Shown: one piece after another, positions 51,046 to 60,972 of the stretch
Position numbering within the stretch: position 1 is the stretch's first letter
Layout of the letters: each line of letters begins with the position of its first letter
Assembly: GCF_000304475.1 (NCBI RefSeq)
Contig: NC_018945.1
Location: forward strand, 744,001 to 808,000
DNA: 64,000 bases
Direction of reading: 5' to 3'
DNA from: Kazachstania africana CBS 2517
Lineage: Eukaryota; Ascomycota; Saccharomycetes; Saccharomycetales; Saccharomycetaceae
Program-made: the position numbers and the translations under genes
Notes under the pieces: model-generated
Databases searched by the model: none
The model's input: only the letters and a program-made list of their open reading frames with translations
Told to the model about the DNA's origin: nothing

Positions 51046-51354
51046 TCATTCTACCTGGCTACCATCTCTTGGTTTGTAGTGTGGTAGTAAATCGATGACT
51101 TCGACTGGCAATCTACCGTCAACTTTGATAGCGTACATGCCCGGTATATTTTGATCAACACTTAACCATTTCGCAACCCAGGATTTAGATGGTTTGCACA
51201 TACCAACCAACCCTTCATAAGATGGCGAAGTGCATTCCATGGTAGACACACCTGCTTCTTCAAATATTCCCTGACAATTTGGACATCCGTCCCTACTGAA
51301 CTCGTTCGTGGTTTGGACTATACCACATAACATACACGCCCTTTCACTAGACAT
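51046..51354 (-). CDS. SPT4: Spt4, DSIF elongation factor subunit
   Basis: Partner of Spt5 in the DSIF complex on Pol II and Pol I. 102 residues, exactly the S. cerevisiae length. Zinc ligands C7, C10, C24 and C27 (ERACMLCG and DGCPNCQ). The core with [22 protein letters not shown] and the ending of the beta sheet ([12 protein letters not shown]) follow. It is next to COX18 as YGR063C. Confidence 0.97.
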   Translation of the reverse strand: MSSERACMLCGIVQTTNEFSRDGCPNCQGIFEEAGVSTMECTSPSYEGLVGMCKPSKSWVAKWLSVDQNIPGMYAIKVDGRLPVEVIDLLPHYKPRDGSQVE

Positions 51355-51771
51355 GATTAACGCTGTTAGATCCTATTCTTCTTCGTGGTAACGCTGTTTA
51401 ACTGCCAATATTTGCTTTACAAGTAATTGCATATTCCATCTTTATAACTTTTTCGATGTTGTTAGTTTCGTGTCCGGGCAACGTAAGATATGATAGGTAT
51501 TTGAAAGTTGTCGCAGTCTACTGGGTTTCTACAAAAGGAATTCGTTAAAGTCACTTATATTTTACAACTTTACTTTATTATATTGTAGATTGATATATCC
51601 GACAATGGCAGTGATTATTGTGGGACCTTTCTGGCTTCTCAGGCTGTTCAATTAGGCCTGATTTTGAAAAACTAGTAAAATATTCGATTTTATATTATAG
51701 GGTAAGATACTATAGAAGTATACTTGCTCGATTATTATATATATGTTATTTTAGCCGATAATATTTGTAAG
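51355..51771. other. SPT4 upstream / HXT downstream interval
   Basis: 417 bp between two minus-strand genes. It serves as the SPT4 promoter; no gene or clear site was recognised. S. cerevisiae has no transporter gene at this place. Confidence 0.4.
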
Positions 51772-53421
51772 CTAATGCTTAACAAAGTCTTCTGGGTTGT
51801 ATTCGGCATCTCTTCTTGCTGGTGGGACCCAGTTAGCTGATTTCCATGGTAATACACCTTCTTCCCACATGGTGTTAACTTCTTCTAAAGATAAGCCTTT
51901 AGTTTCTGGAACGAAGAAGAAGACATAGACCCAAGCAACGATTAGACAGCCCATGAAAACGAAACCATAGTAGAAGTTGATGGCGCCAGTGATGAATGGT
52001 GTGAAGAAACCAATCAAGAAATTCCATGTCCAGTTAGCACCAACTGAGACAGCCATACCCTTGGCCTTGACTCTTAATGGGAAAGTTTCAGCAACAATGA
52101 CGAATGCAATTGGAGCCCATGTGGTAGCAAAAGAGAAGATGTAGAAACAAGTAAAGACAATCATGACGTTACCAGCTGATTTGGAGGATGGTTGACTTTC
52201 ACCATTTGGATATAAGGCTTTGACACCAATAGCACCATAAATTGCGAAACAGACAGTCATAACAGCAGCACCCCATAATAGACATCTACGACGGCCGAAT
52301 CTTTCAACGAAGTAGATACCAACGAAAGTAGAGGCAAAATTAACAACACCGATAATGATAGAGGTTTGGAAAGAATCTTCTAAACCAATAGACTTGAAAA
52401 TAGTAGTACCATAGTAGAAGAAGTAGTTAGCACCGGTTAATTGTTGCAATGATTGGACACAAATACCCATAATTAAGCGTTGTAGAACCTTACCGTTGGT
52501 AGAAAATAATTCACCCCAAGAAGCACTACCGGCAGCTCTTTCAGCTTCGACAGCAGCGGATAAGAATTCAACTTCGACAGTAACAGCAGGGTCTTCGACG
52601 TCGATCTTGTTAGATCTTGCGACAGAACGTCTGGCTTCTTCAATCTTGCCGACTTCGATTAAGTAACGTGGGGATTCTGGAACAAAGAACATAGCAACAA
52701 TCATTAAGATGGCCCAGAGGAAACCTAGACCTAGTGGGAGTCTCCATTGTAACGAGTTGGTTAAGGTTGATTTAGTGATGTAGTTTAAGATGTAACCGAC
52801 AAAGATACCAGCGGTAATCATCAATTGGTAGCATGAGACTAAAGTACCTCTTAAATGTTTTGGAGAGGCTTCTGAAATTAATAGTGGGGAGTAAACAGCA
52901 ATACCACCAACACCCAAACCGGCAAAGACTCTTCCGATGGCATATTGGTACCATTTTGAATTAGCTGAGATACAAATGACAATACCAACCATATAAACGA
53001 GAGTAACAATAACCAAAGCAATCCTACGACCGTAAGTGTCACCTAATTTAGAGAAAAGAATACCACCAATTGCACAGCCGAGACAGAAAATAGAGACAAC
53101 GAGACCAGTTCTAATGTTAGAGAAAGCGTAAGTTCCATCAGCTTGTAATTCACCGAATCTTCTTAAGAAGTCAGTTTGAGCTAAAAACCCGGAAATGGTA
53201 CCAGTATCCCAACCGAAGACGAAGCCACCAAATGCAACCATTAGACAAATGATGACAACGGTAATATAAGCAGAAGCTGGTTTTTTGGGAATTTCGACGG
53301 GAAGCTCTGGATTCGAAGGGTCTAACTCGATGATGACATTGTCTTTCTTGTTAGATTCGTGTGAGAGAATAGAGCTAGCTCTTGACCCTGAACTTGAGTG
53401 ATTTGAATTTGATTGACTCAT
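51772..53421 (-). CDS. HXT: Hexose transporter, Hxt family
   Basis: Plasma-membrane sugar facilitator of the major facilitator superfamily. 549 residues with 12 spans. Family marks: [16 protein letters not shown] in span 1, KLGDTYGRR in loop 2-3, [12 protein letters not shown] after span 6, [18 protein letters not shown] in span 7, ERFGRRR in loop 8-9, and [23 protein letters not shown] (as [11 protein letters not shown] and [11 protein letters not shown]) after span 12. Codon use is strongly biased, so expression is probably high. Which HXT it equals cannot be told; it is not at this place in S. cerevisiae. Confidence 0.95.
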   Translation of the reverse strand: MSQSNSNHSSSGSRASSILSHESNKKDNVIIELDPSNPELPVEIPKKPASAYITVVIICLMVAFGGFVFGWDTGTISGFLAQTDFLRRFGELQADGTYAFSNIRTGLVVSIFCLGCAIGGILFSKLGDTYGRRIALVIVTLVYMVGIVICISANSKWYQYAIGRVFAGLGVGGIAVYSPLLISEASPKHLRGTLVSCYQLMITAGIFVGYILNYITKSTLTNSLQWRLPLGLGFLWAILMIVAMFFVPESPRYLIEVGKIEEARRSVARSNKIDVEDPAVTVEVEFLSAAVEAERAAGSASWGELFSTNGKVLQRLIMGICVQSLQQLTGANYFFYYGTTIFKSIGLEDSFQTSIIIGVVNFASTFVGIYFVERFGRRRCLLWGAAVMTVCFAIYGAIGVKALYPNGESQPSSKSAGNVMIVFTCFYIFSFATTWAPIAFVIVAETFPLRVKAKGMAVSVGANWTWNFLIGFFTPFITGAINFYYGFVFMGCLIVAWVYVFFFVPETKGLSLEEVNTMWEEGVLPWKSANWVPPARRDAEYNPEDFVKH

Positions 53422-53918
53422 TTTGTAGAATATTTATTTTTTATTTGTTCTGGTTAGTTGAAAGAAAAGAAGTTAAGTAACTACCAGAAGTTATGATAGA
53501 CCTACACGCCATATTTATATGCTTTCCATGTCCAGCAGCAACATATCGATGAACGTCCTGTGTGGAGAACACTCCTCAATTTTTTTAATGCTTGCCGGTT
53601 TCCTCACCCCAGGTCAATTTTGTATCATGACTTTGGTAAACTAAGAGATGGATCGAGCTTACTTCTCCATTTTCTCGGGGTGTCGTAGATCCATTGACCT
53701 ATTCAGGCATATTCGATCGGAGGGTAGACAGCTTCTGTGGAGAATTATGCGGCAAACCCCTCTCCGCCTCCGATTCTCTCGCTCGAAAGAAGGCACAGAA
53801 GCTCGCCGAAAGTGTCAAAGGCACAATGAGTGGAGAATAGTTCGAGAGGATTGTGGATTAAAAAGTCGGATATATGGTATGGTTTGTGTATCATATGTGC
53901 CTATATGTGTATATATTG
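53422..53918. promoter_or_regulatory. Promoter region of the hexose transporter
   Basis: 497 bp between the HXT start and the VHT1 stop, with GC patches. CCCCAG at 53607-53612 (CTGGGG on the coding side, preceded by A/T bases) is a possible Mig1 site. I found no exact Rgt1 motif (CGGANNA) by eye. Confidence 0.35.
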
Positions 53919-55682
53919 TTACTTTAAGTAGAAATAATTGTTCCTCTGTTCCATGTCAGTATGGACAAATTCTGGAGGGGTCTCGCCTTTGCTGCTATTA
54001 TATAGGATGATGCCATTACCTAGGGCATGTCTCTTTTCGTTCCGCTTATAGAAGAACAGGACAACAAATGTCCATAATCCATATATTGCTCCGAAAACTA
54101 AACTGGTGGTGTAGCCTGTTTTGAATTTGGGAGATTCAGTGGTGGGCCATGCCAGATTTGGAATCCATGCGTATGTTGATTGAGAAAAGGAATAAATCGC
54201 TATCCATGTTATTGCCTTTACTTGGGGATCAAAGCGTAAGAAATCGTTGATGAACGACCATAAACAGGGTGATGCAGATACACTAAAATAGGTTGTTAGG
54301 AATGCAAACCATTTAGCACCTGACGAAACATCCCATTTTATTAAGATAGCACAGGAGATTGAGTTCATTACCGCAGCGAAGACCATGAAAACCCATTTAC
54401 AGCGGAACAAATCAGCACCAAATGAGCACATGATGACATATGCAAAACCCAATGAAGCGGGTAATGCACTTAAGTTATTCACCTGGGTGACAGAATATGT
54501 TGGAATAGATTTCAACCAGAGGGCGAACGATCCACTATACGCGGTCATGTTATTCCATGAGCACGTGTCGAATACGACAAGGACCCAAAAAGTTGAAGTA
54601 CAGAAGACTTTTTTCCAGAGTTTACGATCAGTGAATAACTGTAGTTTCGACGTCTCCACTCCGTCATTTACCTGATTCCTTTTGTTCCTCATCCTTGCAA
54701 CCATTATTTCCTCATCTGTTAAAAACAACGAATAACATTTGGATGGTATACCAGGAATCAAAAAGAAGCCTAGAATTACAGTTGGTAACGAAATTGCCAC
54801 CGCATCAATTAAAAACATCCACCTCCATCCTGCTATCCCATAGCGACCATCGAGACTATCATAAATCCGGCCTTGTAAAAGACCAGAAGTGACACTACCC
54901 AACATGTTCCCACAAAAAAATAAGGAAACTCTTGAGCTCATTTCGTCAGGCGCATACCAGCAACCCATTACATATTGGGTAACAGGATAGTAGGCAGCAC
55001 CAAATGCATTCAAGAGAAATCTATAGGCTTGCATCTCTCCTAAAGAATTAGCCCTGTAACAAGCAAAAGTGAAGCAGGTCCAGCCGAGATCCATCAACGG
55101 AAGTATCAAATGGGAAGAGTATCTTGGTAAAAGAAACATAAATGGTAGCTGAAACACGATGGCACCGACATTAGCAATTGTCGTGGTATGGACATAATCG
55201 TTACCCTTCATATTCAAATCTTCTTTCATGCCAGATACATAGGCATTTGTAAAATTATACGAATCAACAGAATGTGACCATGACAACATTAAAAAGTAAA
55301 GCGCAATGAGGGCGTCAAGTTTGTACAACAATTTTCTTTCCGCTGCACCTCGAGTGGTATGATTAGGATAAAGAAACTCATACCAAAATCTTGATTTTTT
55401 GTACTCTTTATTAAATCTGTATTCGTATTCATCAAAGAATTTCCACCATTTACGGCCTGCCTCATCTCTTAGTTCATAAGGAATTCCTTTTCTAATTTGG
55501 TTAAGCCCCGAACCAACGAACGATACTTCGTCTTTAAGGTTTGAGTAAGTAACAAAAGATTCCTCTTTATTAGTCAGTAAAGCGTGGTCCTCTTTTTCAC
55601 TCGTAACCTCGCTAGCAAGCTCAGAAGTAACATCTTCAGGCAGCGTCCTCAAGTGTGGGAGCAATCTTTTCCAATAACTCAT
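53919..55682 (-). CDS. VHT1: Vht1, biotin (vitamin H) transporter
   Basis: High-affinity biotin-proton symporter of the allantoate permease/Dal5 branch of the major facilitator superfamily. 587 residues (S. cerevisiae 593). A long cytosolic N-terminus holds GRKWWKFFDEYEYRFNKEYK and SRFWYEFLYPNHTTRGAAERKL (as YPNHTTRGAAERKLLYKLD), typical of Vht1. Twelve hydrophobic segments start at DALIALYFLMLSWS. FCGNMLGSVTSGLLQGRIYD and GWRWMFLIDA mark the middle. It lies after SPT4 and the transporter, in the YGR065C place. A Vhr1 element upstream supports the biotin role. Confidence 0.94.
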   Translation of the reverse strand: MSYWKRLLPHLRTLPEDVTSELASEVTSEKEDHALLTNKEESFVTYSNLKDEVSFVGSGLNQIRKGIPYELRDEAGRKWWKFFDEYEYRFNKEYKKSRFWYEFLYPNHTTRGAAERKLLYKLDALIALYFLMLSWSHSVDSYNFTNAYVSGMKEDLNMKGNDYVHTTTIANVGAIVFQLPFMFLLPRYSSHLILPLMDLGWTCFTFACYRANSLGEMQAYRFLLNAFGAAYYPVTQYVMGCWYAPDEMSSRVSLFFCGNMLGSVTSGLLQGRIYDSLDGRYGIAGWRWMFLIDAVAISLPTVILGFFLIPGIPSKCYSLFLTDEEIMVARMRNKRNQVNDGVETSKLQLFTDRKLWKKVFCTSTFWVLVVFDTCSWNNMTAYSGSFALWLKSIPTYSVTQVNNLSALPASLGFAYVIMCSFGADLFRCKWVFMVFAAVMNSISCAILIKWDVSSGAKWFAFLTTYFSVSASPCLWSFINDFLRFDPQVKAITWIAIYSFSQSTYAWIPNLAWPTTESPKFKTGYTTSLVFGAIYGLWTFVVLFFYKRNEKRHALGNGIILYNSSKGETPPEFVHTDMEQRNNYFYLK

Positions 55683-55873
55683 TGTAAAATTTACGAGCTT
55701 CTAATTGGTGAGGTCATGAAGTGAGAAACTTAAGTTACAGAAAGGTGAACTTGTAAGTGTGTGCTTTTATATGATTTCGTTATCCTCACAGTTAATCAAT
55801 CGTCGAGCCAATGCACTTTTTTCAGCTTTGCATTTTCATATGTCAAAATTTCAAACGACAATCGCGCGACTGG

Positions 55874-55891
55874 AGTCACGTTGAGATGATT
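55874..55891. promoter_or_regulatory. Vhr1 response element (VHRE) upstream of VHT1
   Basis: AGTCA-N8-TGATT on the plus strand, which reads AATCA-N8-TGACT toward VHT1. This is a full match to AATCA-N8-TGAYT, the element by which Vhr1 induces VHT1 and BIO5 at low biotin. It lies about 190 bp before the VHT1 ATG. Confidence 0.75.
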
Positions 55892-56920
55892 CCAAATTTT
55901 AATCGATGCTTTACTATATATTGAGAGGCAAATGTAGGTTTTTCAACCAGTTGCAAAGTATTTTGAAGCATTCGTAAGTTGGAATCTTAAGTAATGCGAT
56001 TACGGTTAGGGCTTGCTTTGAAATGAATCATTTAATTACTTTTTTCGGTAGTATGTCATGCAAAAATGGTAATAAGCGAGAGGATCTTTGTAATACCATG
56101 TAGTTGAAACAGTAAATATTCTATCGGGTTCTAATAACTGCTGGCCCCTATGTTGTCTGGATTTACTTGAAAAGTTAGGAGAAGTTAGTGACTAATGTGA
56201 CGGGAATTCTTGTTTTGTCAAGATAGACTATAAATTTGGCAAAAATGTATTATTAGTGGAATCTCAAGTTTTTACAGACGAAAGAAATTAACTAATCTTC
56301 AAAAGCTCTTGTGTACCTAGAAAGATTGACAAACGTATACGCTCAGCATTCATAACGGAATGCTATAAACTTGTCTCTTTATTGGGCTAGTGAAAAGGCC
56401 AAGAGGCTGCAAAAATTCCAGGTTCTTTGAAATTGAATTTGTAGCTAGTTATTCAATAGCATCACTGTGATAAAGACGATTAGTATGTGCTCTTCTGACA
56501 ATGCTTAAAAAATTCCTTTTCGACTACGGTAAGTCATATTGCTTTCTGTAGCATCAAGCACACATGATAGTAAGTTTCTTCTAGCAGGATTATCTACTTG
56601 CGACGTTTTGCAAAATGTATTATAAAATGCAAATAGATAATCGTTTCACAAGAACCATTATATACTAGCGCTTTAACTATTCGGCCTTTCAGAAAAATGT
56701 TCATTTGTAATTAAGATGTATATTGAGAAAATAATTGAAAATCTTCAAAACCTGATCAATGCAGCCCCTAGGACGAGTGTTGCAGAATAGTATTCTATAA
56801 ACACTACAAGATTAGATAGATTGAACCCCCTATATCTGCTGGAAATGGCAATATACCGACATTTCAATGTTTTGATAGTTAGCATGACTAATTTAGAATC
56901 TTATAGAAGATATGAACAAT

Positions 56921-57043
56921 AATTATGGTGTGATAAACACGATTATTTGTTGACACGAAATAATTATGGTATGATAAACACGATCATTTGTTGACACGAA
57001 ATATTTATGGTGTGATAAACACGATAACGTATTGACTCATAAA
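56921..57043. repeat. Three 41-bp tandem repeats
   Basis: Units at about 56921, 56962 and 57003. Each contains TATGGTGTGATAAACACG (unit 2 has TATGGTATG), and the first two continue through GTTGACACGAAAT; the third diverges after the first 27 bases. The spacing between equal points is exactly 41 bp. Confidence 0.85.
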
Positions 57044-57244
57044 TCTATAACATGATAATTGGCATAATTCAAAATGTATTGGAAAAGGTATAAATACTCA
57101 GGTGAACACTGAAGTTTGATCAAAGTTTGTATCACTTTATATTACTTTATATTATGATTATATTTTATATATAACCAGTGTATTATTTGGTATAACCACT
57201 GATTAATAAGAATTACTTCAATAACTTGACTGACATCCACAACA
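56948..57244. mobile_element. Candidate solo LTR of a Ty1/copia-type element
   Basis: The segment can be read as TGTTG (56948, or 56989 in the next repeat unit) to CAACA (57240-57244), the termini of Ty1/copia LTRs. It contains a TATAAATA-like promoter box around 57090 and AT-rich U3-like sequence, and ends 162 bp before tRNA-His, the favoured zone for Ty insertion. No 5-bp target duplication was found and no internal Ty coding sequence is present, so it is an old solo LTR at best. Confidence 0.45.
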
Positions 57245-57406
57245 TGAACACTATTAAAGAAAATAATATAAAGAGATCATCCTCTGATCTTCCTTCACGT
57301 CAATATCCCCCATTATAATTAAATGAGGCAGTGACAAAGTCCAAAACACTTCAAAAAGGATTTTCACATGTGGGTCGCATTTTCGACAAAAAAGACAAGA
57401 AAATAA

Positions 57407-57478
57407 GCCATCTTAGTATAGTGGTTAGTACACATCGTTGTGGCCGATGAAACCCTGGTTCGATTCTAGGAGATGGCA
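57407..57478 (+). tRNA. tH(GUG): tRNA-His(GUG)
   Basis: 72 nt without intron. Acceptor GCCATCT/AGATGGC, anticodon stem CATCG/CGATG, loop TTGTGGC with anticodon GTG at 57440-57442, T-loop TTCGATT, discriminator A; G-1 is added after transcription in this family. It is identical in all elements I can recall to S. cerevisiae tRNA-His. A T run follows at 57480. Confidence 0.97.
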
Positions 57479-57680
57479 ATTTTTTTCTCAAGAAGCAACA
57501 TGTAACACATAAATCAAGAAGGTTTTGCTGCATGGTTGTAGTAGCAAAAATGTGATTTAAAGTACCCATATTATATTTTTTTTCTGGTAATATTTCTTAT
57601 CATTATTATATACAATGAAATACATAAACGCTTTTATTTATGTATAATTCATGGCTTTGGAATCTTGAGACTTTTAGAGA

Positions 57681-58439
57681 TCATACCACATCCATGAAGG
57701 AAAAAATTAGCACCAAAGGATGAAATTCCAAGAATTTACCTTTTCTAATGATTCCAAATGGAACTTCATCGTTGAATCGATTCAATTTAATCAATAATTC
57801 CATACCACAAACTTCGAAAAGAGTTGTTGGCATTGGAAAACCTTCGAAAAACTTAGATTTACCTTTCTTGTCCTTTGGTAATTGACCAACAGTAACGTTG
57901 AATCTTGCGAGCCTACAAAGACCGCATAGTACAAAAAAGGATAGTATAAAGACATCTAATGTAGTTTGGAAGCCAATAGCGAAGGCAATTGAAGCTGGAG
58001 CGACACCAAAGGAAATTAAATCTGCTAAAGAATCTAATTCTTGTCCCATTAATGATGATCTATTTCTCAATCTTGCGACTCTACCATCTAAGAAATCAAA
58101 CACTGTTCCTAAGAAAATAAACAAATGTGCTCTCTGCACATAATATGATTTTTTAGTCAATGTGAATCTGAGACACGATACAATGGAATAGAAACCACTA
58201 AACCCATTTAACATTGTAATGAAATCGGCCATGTGCAGATTTCTGATCATGCTAAAATGGTATTTATCACTAGTGAAAAGATCTATATCATTTTCATTTG
58301 GAGGAGCTAACGGAGTCGTGTCAATGGTAAAAATTGTTGATGATTTTTTACTTAAATGATGTTCACTTGCAATTGATAATTGATCAATGTCACTCTCGTG
58401 ATCTTCAGTAACAGACCTCTGTCTTAGTTCTGATTCCAT
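57681..58439 (-). CDS. CHO1: Cho1, phosphatidylserine synthase, C-terminal frameshift
   Basis: ER enzyme that makes phosphatidylserine from CDP-diacylglycerol and serine. 252 residues as read. The CDP-alcohol phosphotransferase motif is whole: D118-G119, A122-R123, G132, D136, D140. The open frame ends LIFSFMDVV. In the +1-shifted frame the DNA continues as HGCGMISKSLKIPKP to a stop at 57649-57651, the standard yeast Cho1 ending. One T is missing from the T6 run (plus-strand A6, 57701-57706). The membrane segment TTLFEVCGMELLIKL is also less hydrophobic than TTLALVLGMAY of S. cerevisiae. Options are a decaying duplicate, a homopolymer error or recoding. Confidence 0.9.
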   Translation of the reverse strand: MESELRQRSVTEDHESDIDQLSIASEHHLSKKSSTIFTIDTTPLAPPNENDIDLFTSDKYHFSMIRNLHMADFITMLNGFSGFYSIVSCLRFTLTKKSYYVQRAHLFIFLGTVFDFLDGRVARLRNRSSLMGQELDSLADLISFGVAPASIAFAIGFQTTLDVFILSFFVLCGLCRLARFNVTVGQLPKDKKGKSKFFEGFPMPTTLFEVCGMELLIKLNRFNDEVPFGIIRKGKFLEFHPLVLIFSFMDVV

Positions 58440-58710
58440 GGCCGAATAGTGCGTGTTAGTTAGATGTTAATTGAAGTTTGTGCTATTGAACACAGTTATC
58501 CTTTTTATTCAATGTTTCTTAAATACTGAAATTTGATGGTTTGTTTTATATTTCCAGTGCCGTGCAGTCTTTTGCCTTGTGAAAATTTAAGTCGAGGACA
58601 AAAAAAAAAAAAAAGACAGTCATAGGATTCACATCAGTAAAATTACCATATATTTTTTATATTTATTAATCGACAAAAGAAGTATGTAAGAATATATAAA
58701 ATGGATCCTA

Positions 58711-60972
58711 TCATTTCAATTTTTCAAGTGTTTCTAAATTCATTGCACCACCAAGACGAGCATCAAATTCGTAGCCACGGTTGAGCATCTTGGTCAAAGT
58801 TTCATAATAAGGCGGAACACCGGGACCGTCTTTTTCGGGTGGATTGTTTTTGAGTACTTCATTGAAGTAATTGTGGTATATGTCACCGTCGAAGTATCCA
58901 ATTGGAGCATTTAACATTTCGTCGGGTAATTCGAAGGCATCGGTTAATTTGATGCAATCTTTTCTTATAATTGATAGCAAGTTGAATAACCTTGGTTGAA
59001 TGATATTGGAAATGTCCTTACTCTTGAAAACACCAAATTGTTGGAACTCGCCAGAGTGCTTGTCAATGAAATAAACTGAAAATAATTTGTAAACGTTCCA
59101 CATGGTTTCTTTTGTGGCATTATCTTTAATGAATGAAACGTCCGAACAATTCAATTTTTCATAGTAAACTTTGAGCATTGTATGAATTGCATGAAATTTT
59201 GCAATTAAGACCAGTAATTTAGTAATCTTATCGAATGCTTTAGTTGCTTGTATCGTTTTCCCAACATGAATGAGTAATTGAACTAACATTATTGACCACG
59301 CTTCATAATAAGATTCCATATTGTCATCATCCAAAGATGCAGTTAATTGATTAGTATAAACTCTCTGAAGAAACATTGGATCTAAATAATGGAAAGAATC
59401 TGAATCCAAATCAGCATTAAATTTCCCCTTTGTAGAAGCATCGGCAAATTTTTTTAGAATTGATTTTGCTGAAGTTAAAGATAAAATATTATTATCACCT
59501 TCCCAAGTACATTGTACAACCCAATCATTGTAGCCTTTACCAAATCCATTATATTGTGAGTAACCATGTCCACCGCAACTTTGTCTCAATTCGTCAATTA
59601 AACTTGCAACTAACCACGTATTTGTTGCCTTTAAACTTGCACTTGAAATAAATAAATTTTTCAATTTGTGACTTACCTTTTTCAATGCCTTAGGGTCTCT
59701 ATTATTTGAAGATGTTGCTGCGTACAGTTCGTCTAAAGTGGAATAATAAGTTTTCATGAGATTGTGTGCAGCAGGTGCAATTAAATAAACGATGGCTAAT
59801 TGTGGTAAGACTCGATATTGATGTAAAGGATAATCAATCAATTGTGTTTCATCAGGAGAATTTTCAGATTTGAATTGTTGTCTACCAACGGCATATCTTG
59901 TAGCAACTGTAACAAATTTTGAGCCAAATCTGAATGAATCCATTACCATGTTGACTCTACCACTTAATAGAGCACTATAACCTGAAATTGAATCCAAATT
60001 TTTATCAATTTTGACAGTGACATCAGTTTTAGTATCATTTGGAATAACTTTAGCAAATCTTGATAGCATAAATTCTCTTGGGATTATTACATTTTTAAAT
60101 TGAATCCAACCATTATCGATACCATCTCTGCCCATTTTTTTACCAATGTCACCAATGATAACACCTGGTAACAATTGGAAAGTGCTCAAATCACGTAATG
60201 GGACAACAAAAGTTTTTACACCATAGTCTGTTCCTTTAACGATCAATCTTGCGTATACGACGGAATGAGTTGCAGAACTTGCAGCACCACCTATCCACCA
60301 TTTGGTCGCTGTTAGATCGGGCGTCACTATGGTGAAAGTATCATTTTGCAAATTATAAATAGCTTTTGTTTGTAAATTTGCGACATTTGAACCGTGACCT
60401 AATTCCGTCATTGCAAAACAACCATAGATACCTTTTAACATGACAGCACCACGAGTTTGTAACCAATATTTAATTTGCTGTGGGGTACCGTTGCCTTTAA
60501 TACAATTACCGAATAAACCAAGATGGACTCCGACACGTGTAGATAATTGGGGATCAATATTACCAATAAGTGATAATCTTTTATCGAAGAACGCTAAATC
60601 TTTATTTGTTAATTCTGGTAATTCGCCGTTTTCATCTGCTTGCAGTTTTTGAATCAAATCCGTGTCTTTAAAATGATTACGTGCAGTTTTAATATCTTTT
60701 TCCATGTAAATTGACAATCTTGAAATTTTTTTAGCTGTAATTTCTCGTTCTTGAGCTTTTGTTAAATCATAATAATCAGTATCAGTCTTTAAAATCGGAT
60801 CATTGACAATTTCATCAGTCAATTGATGGGTTATCTGTTGACTTTCGGGATTATCTTCCAAAAATGTATTGATTTGATCCGCGATTAATTTTGATTTTGA
60901 CCTTTCATTAGAGATAAGTTGTTGTGGTTTAAAAACTATAGAACGAGTATCTGTAGTAGTCGATCTCGTCAT
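58711..60972 (-). CDS. POX1: Pox1, peroxisomal acyl-CoA oxidase
   Basis: First and rate-limiting step of peroxisomal beta-oxidation; FAD enzyme giving trans-2-enoyl-CoA and hydrogen peroxide. 753 residues (S. cerevisiae 748). The acyl-CoA oxidase N-terminal helices come first, then FAMTELGHGSNVANLQT, the FAD and substrate segment, DIGKKMGRDGIDNGWIQF, and RQSCGGHGYSQYNGFGKGYND around the catalytic Glu that follows in VQCTWEGDNN. There is no PTS1 tripeptide at the end (LEKLK), which fits the known Pex5-dependent, non-PTS1 import of yeast Pox1. It is divergent from CHC1, as YGL205W and YGL206C are. Confidence 0.96.
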   Translation of the reverse strand: MTRSTTTDTRSIVFKPQQLISNERSKSKLIADQINTFLEDNPESQQITHQLTDEIVNDPILKTDTDYYDLTKAQEREITAKKISRLSIYMEKDIKTARNHFKDTDLIQKLQADENGELPELTNKDLAFFDKRLSLIGNIDPQLSTRVGVHLGLFGNCIKGNGTPQQIKYWLQTRGAVMLKGIYGCFAMTELGHGSNVANLQTKAIYNLQNDTFTIVTPDLTATKWWIGGAASSATHSVVYARLIVKGTDYGVKTFVVPLRDLSTFQLLPGVIIGDIGKKMGRDGIDNGWIQFKNVIIPREFMLSRFAKVIPNDTKTDVTVKIDKNLDSISGYSALLSGRVNMVMDSFRFGSKFVTVATRYAVGRQQFKSENSPDETQLIDYPLHQYRVLPQLAIVYLIAPAAHNLMKTYYSTLDELYAATSSNNRDPKALKKVSHKLKNLFISSASLKATNTWLVASLIDELRQSCGGHGYSQYNGFGKGYNDWVVQCTWEGDNNILSLTSAKSILKKFADASTKGKFNADLDSDSFHYLDPMFLQRVYTNQLTASLDDDNMESYYEAWSIMLVQLLIHVGKTIQATKAFDKITKLLVLIAKFHAIHTMLKVYYEKLNCSDVSFIKDNATKETMWNVYKLFSVYFIDKHSGEFQQFGVFKSKDISNIIQPRLFNLLSIIRKDCIKLTDAFELPDEMLNAPIGYFDGDIYHNYFNEVLKNNPPEKDGPGVPPYYETLTKMLNRGYEFDARLGGAMNLETLEKLK

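Larger units (their letters stand above)
55683..57406. other. Gene-poor interval between VHT1 and tRNA-His
   Basis: 1.7 kb without a recognisable gene. It holds the VHRE, three 41-bp tandem repeats and a candidate solo LTR (listed separately). Conserved synteny with the chromosome VII block ends here. Confidence 0.6.

Noticed and set aside
56911..57249. TGAAC as possible 5-bp target duplication around the candidate LTR
   Set aside because: TGAAC follows CAACA at 57245, but its upstream copy (56912) is not next to a TG terminus, so chance is likely.
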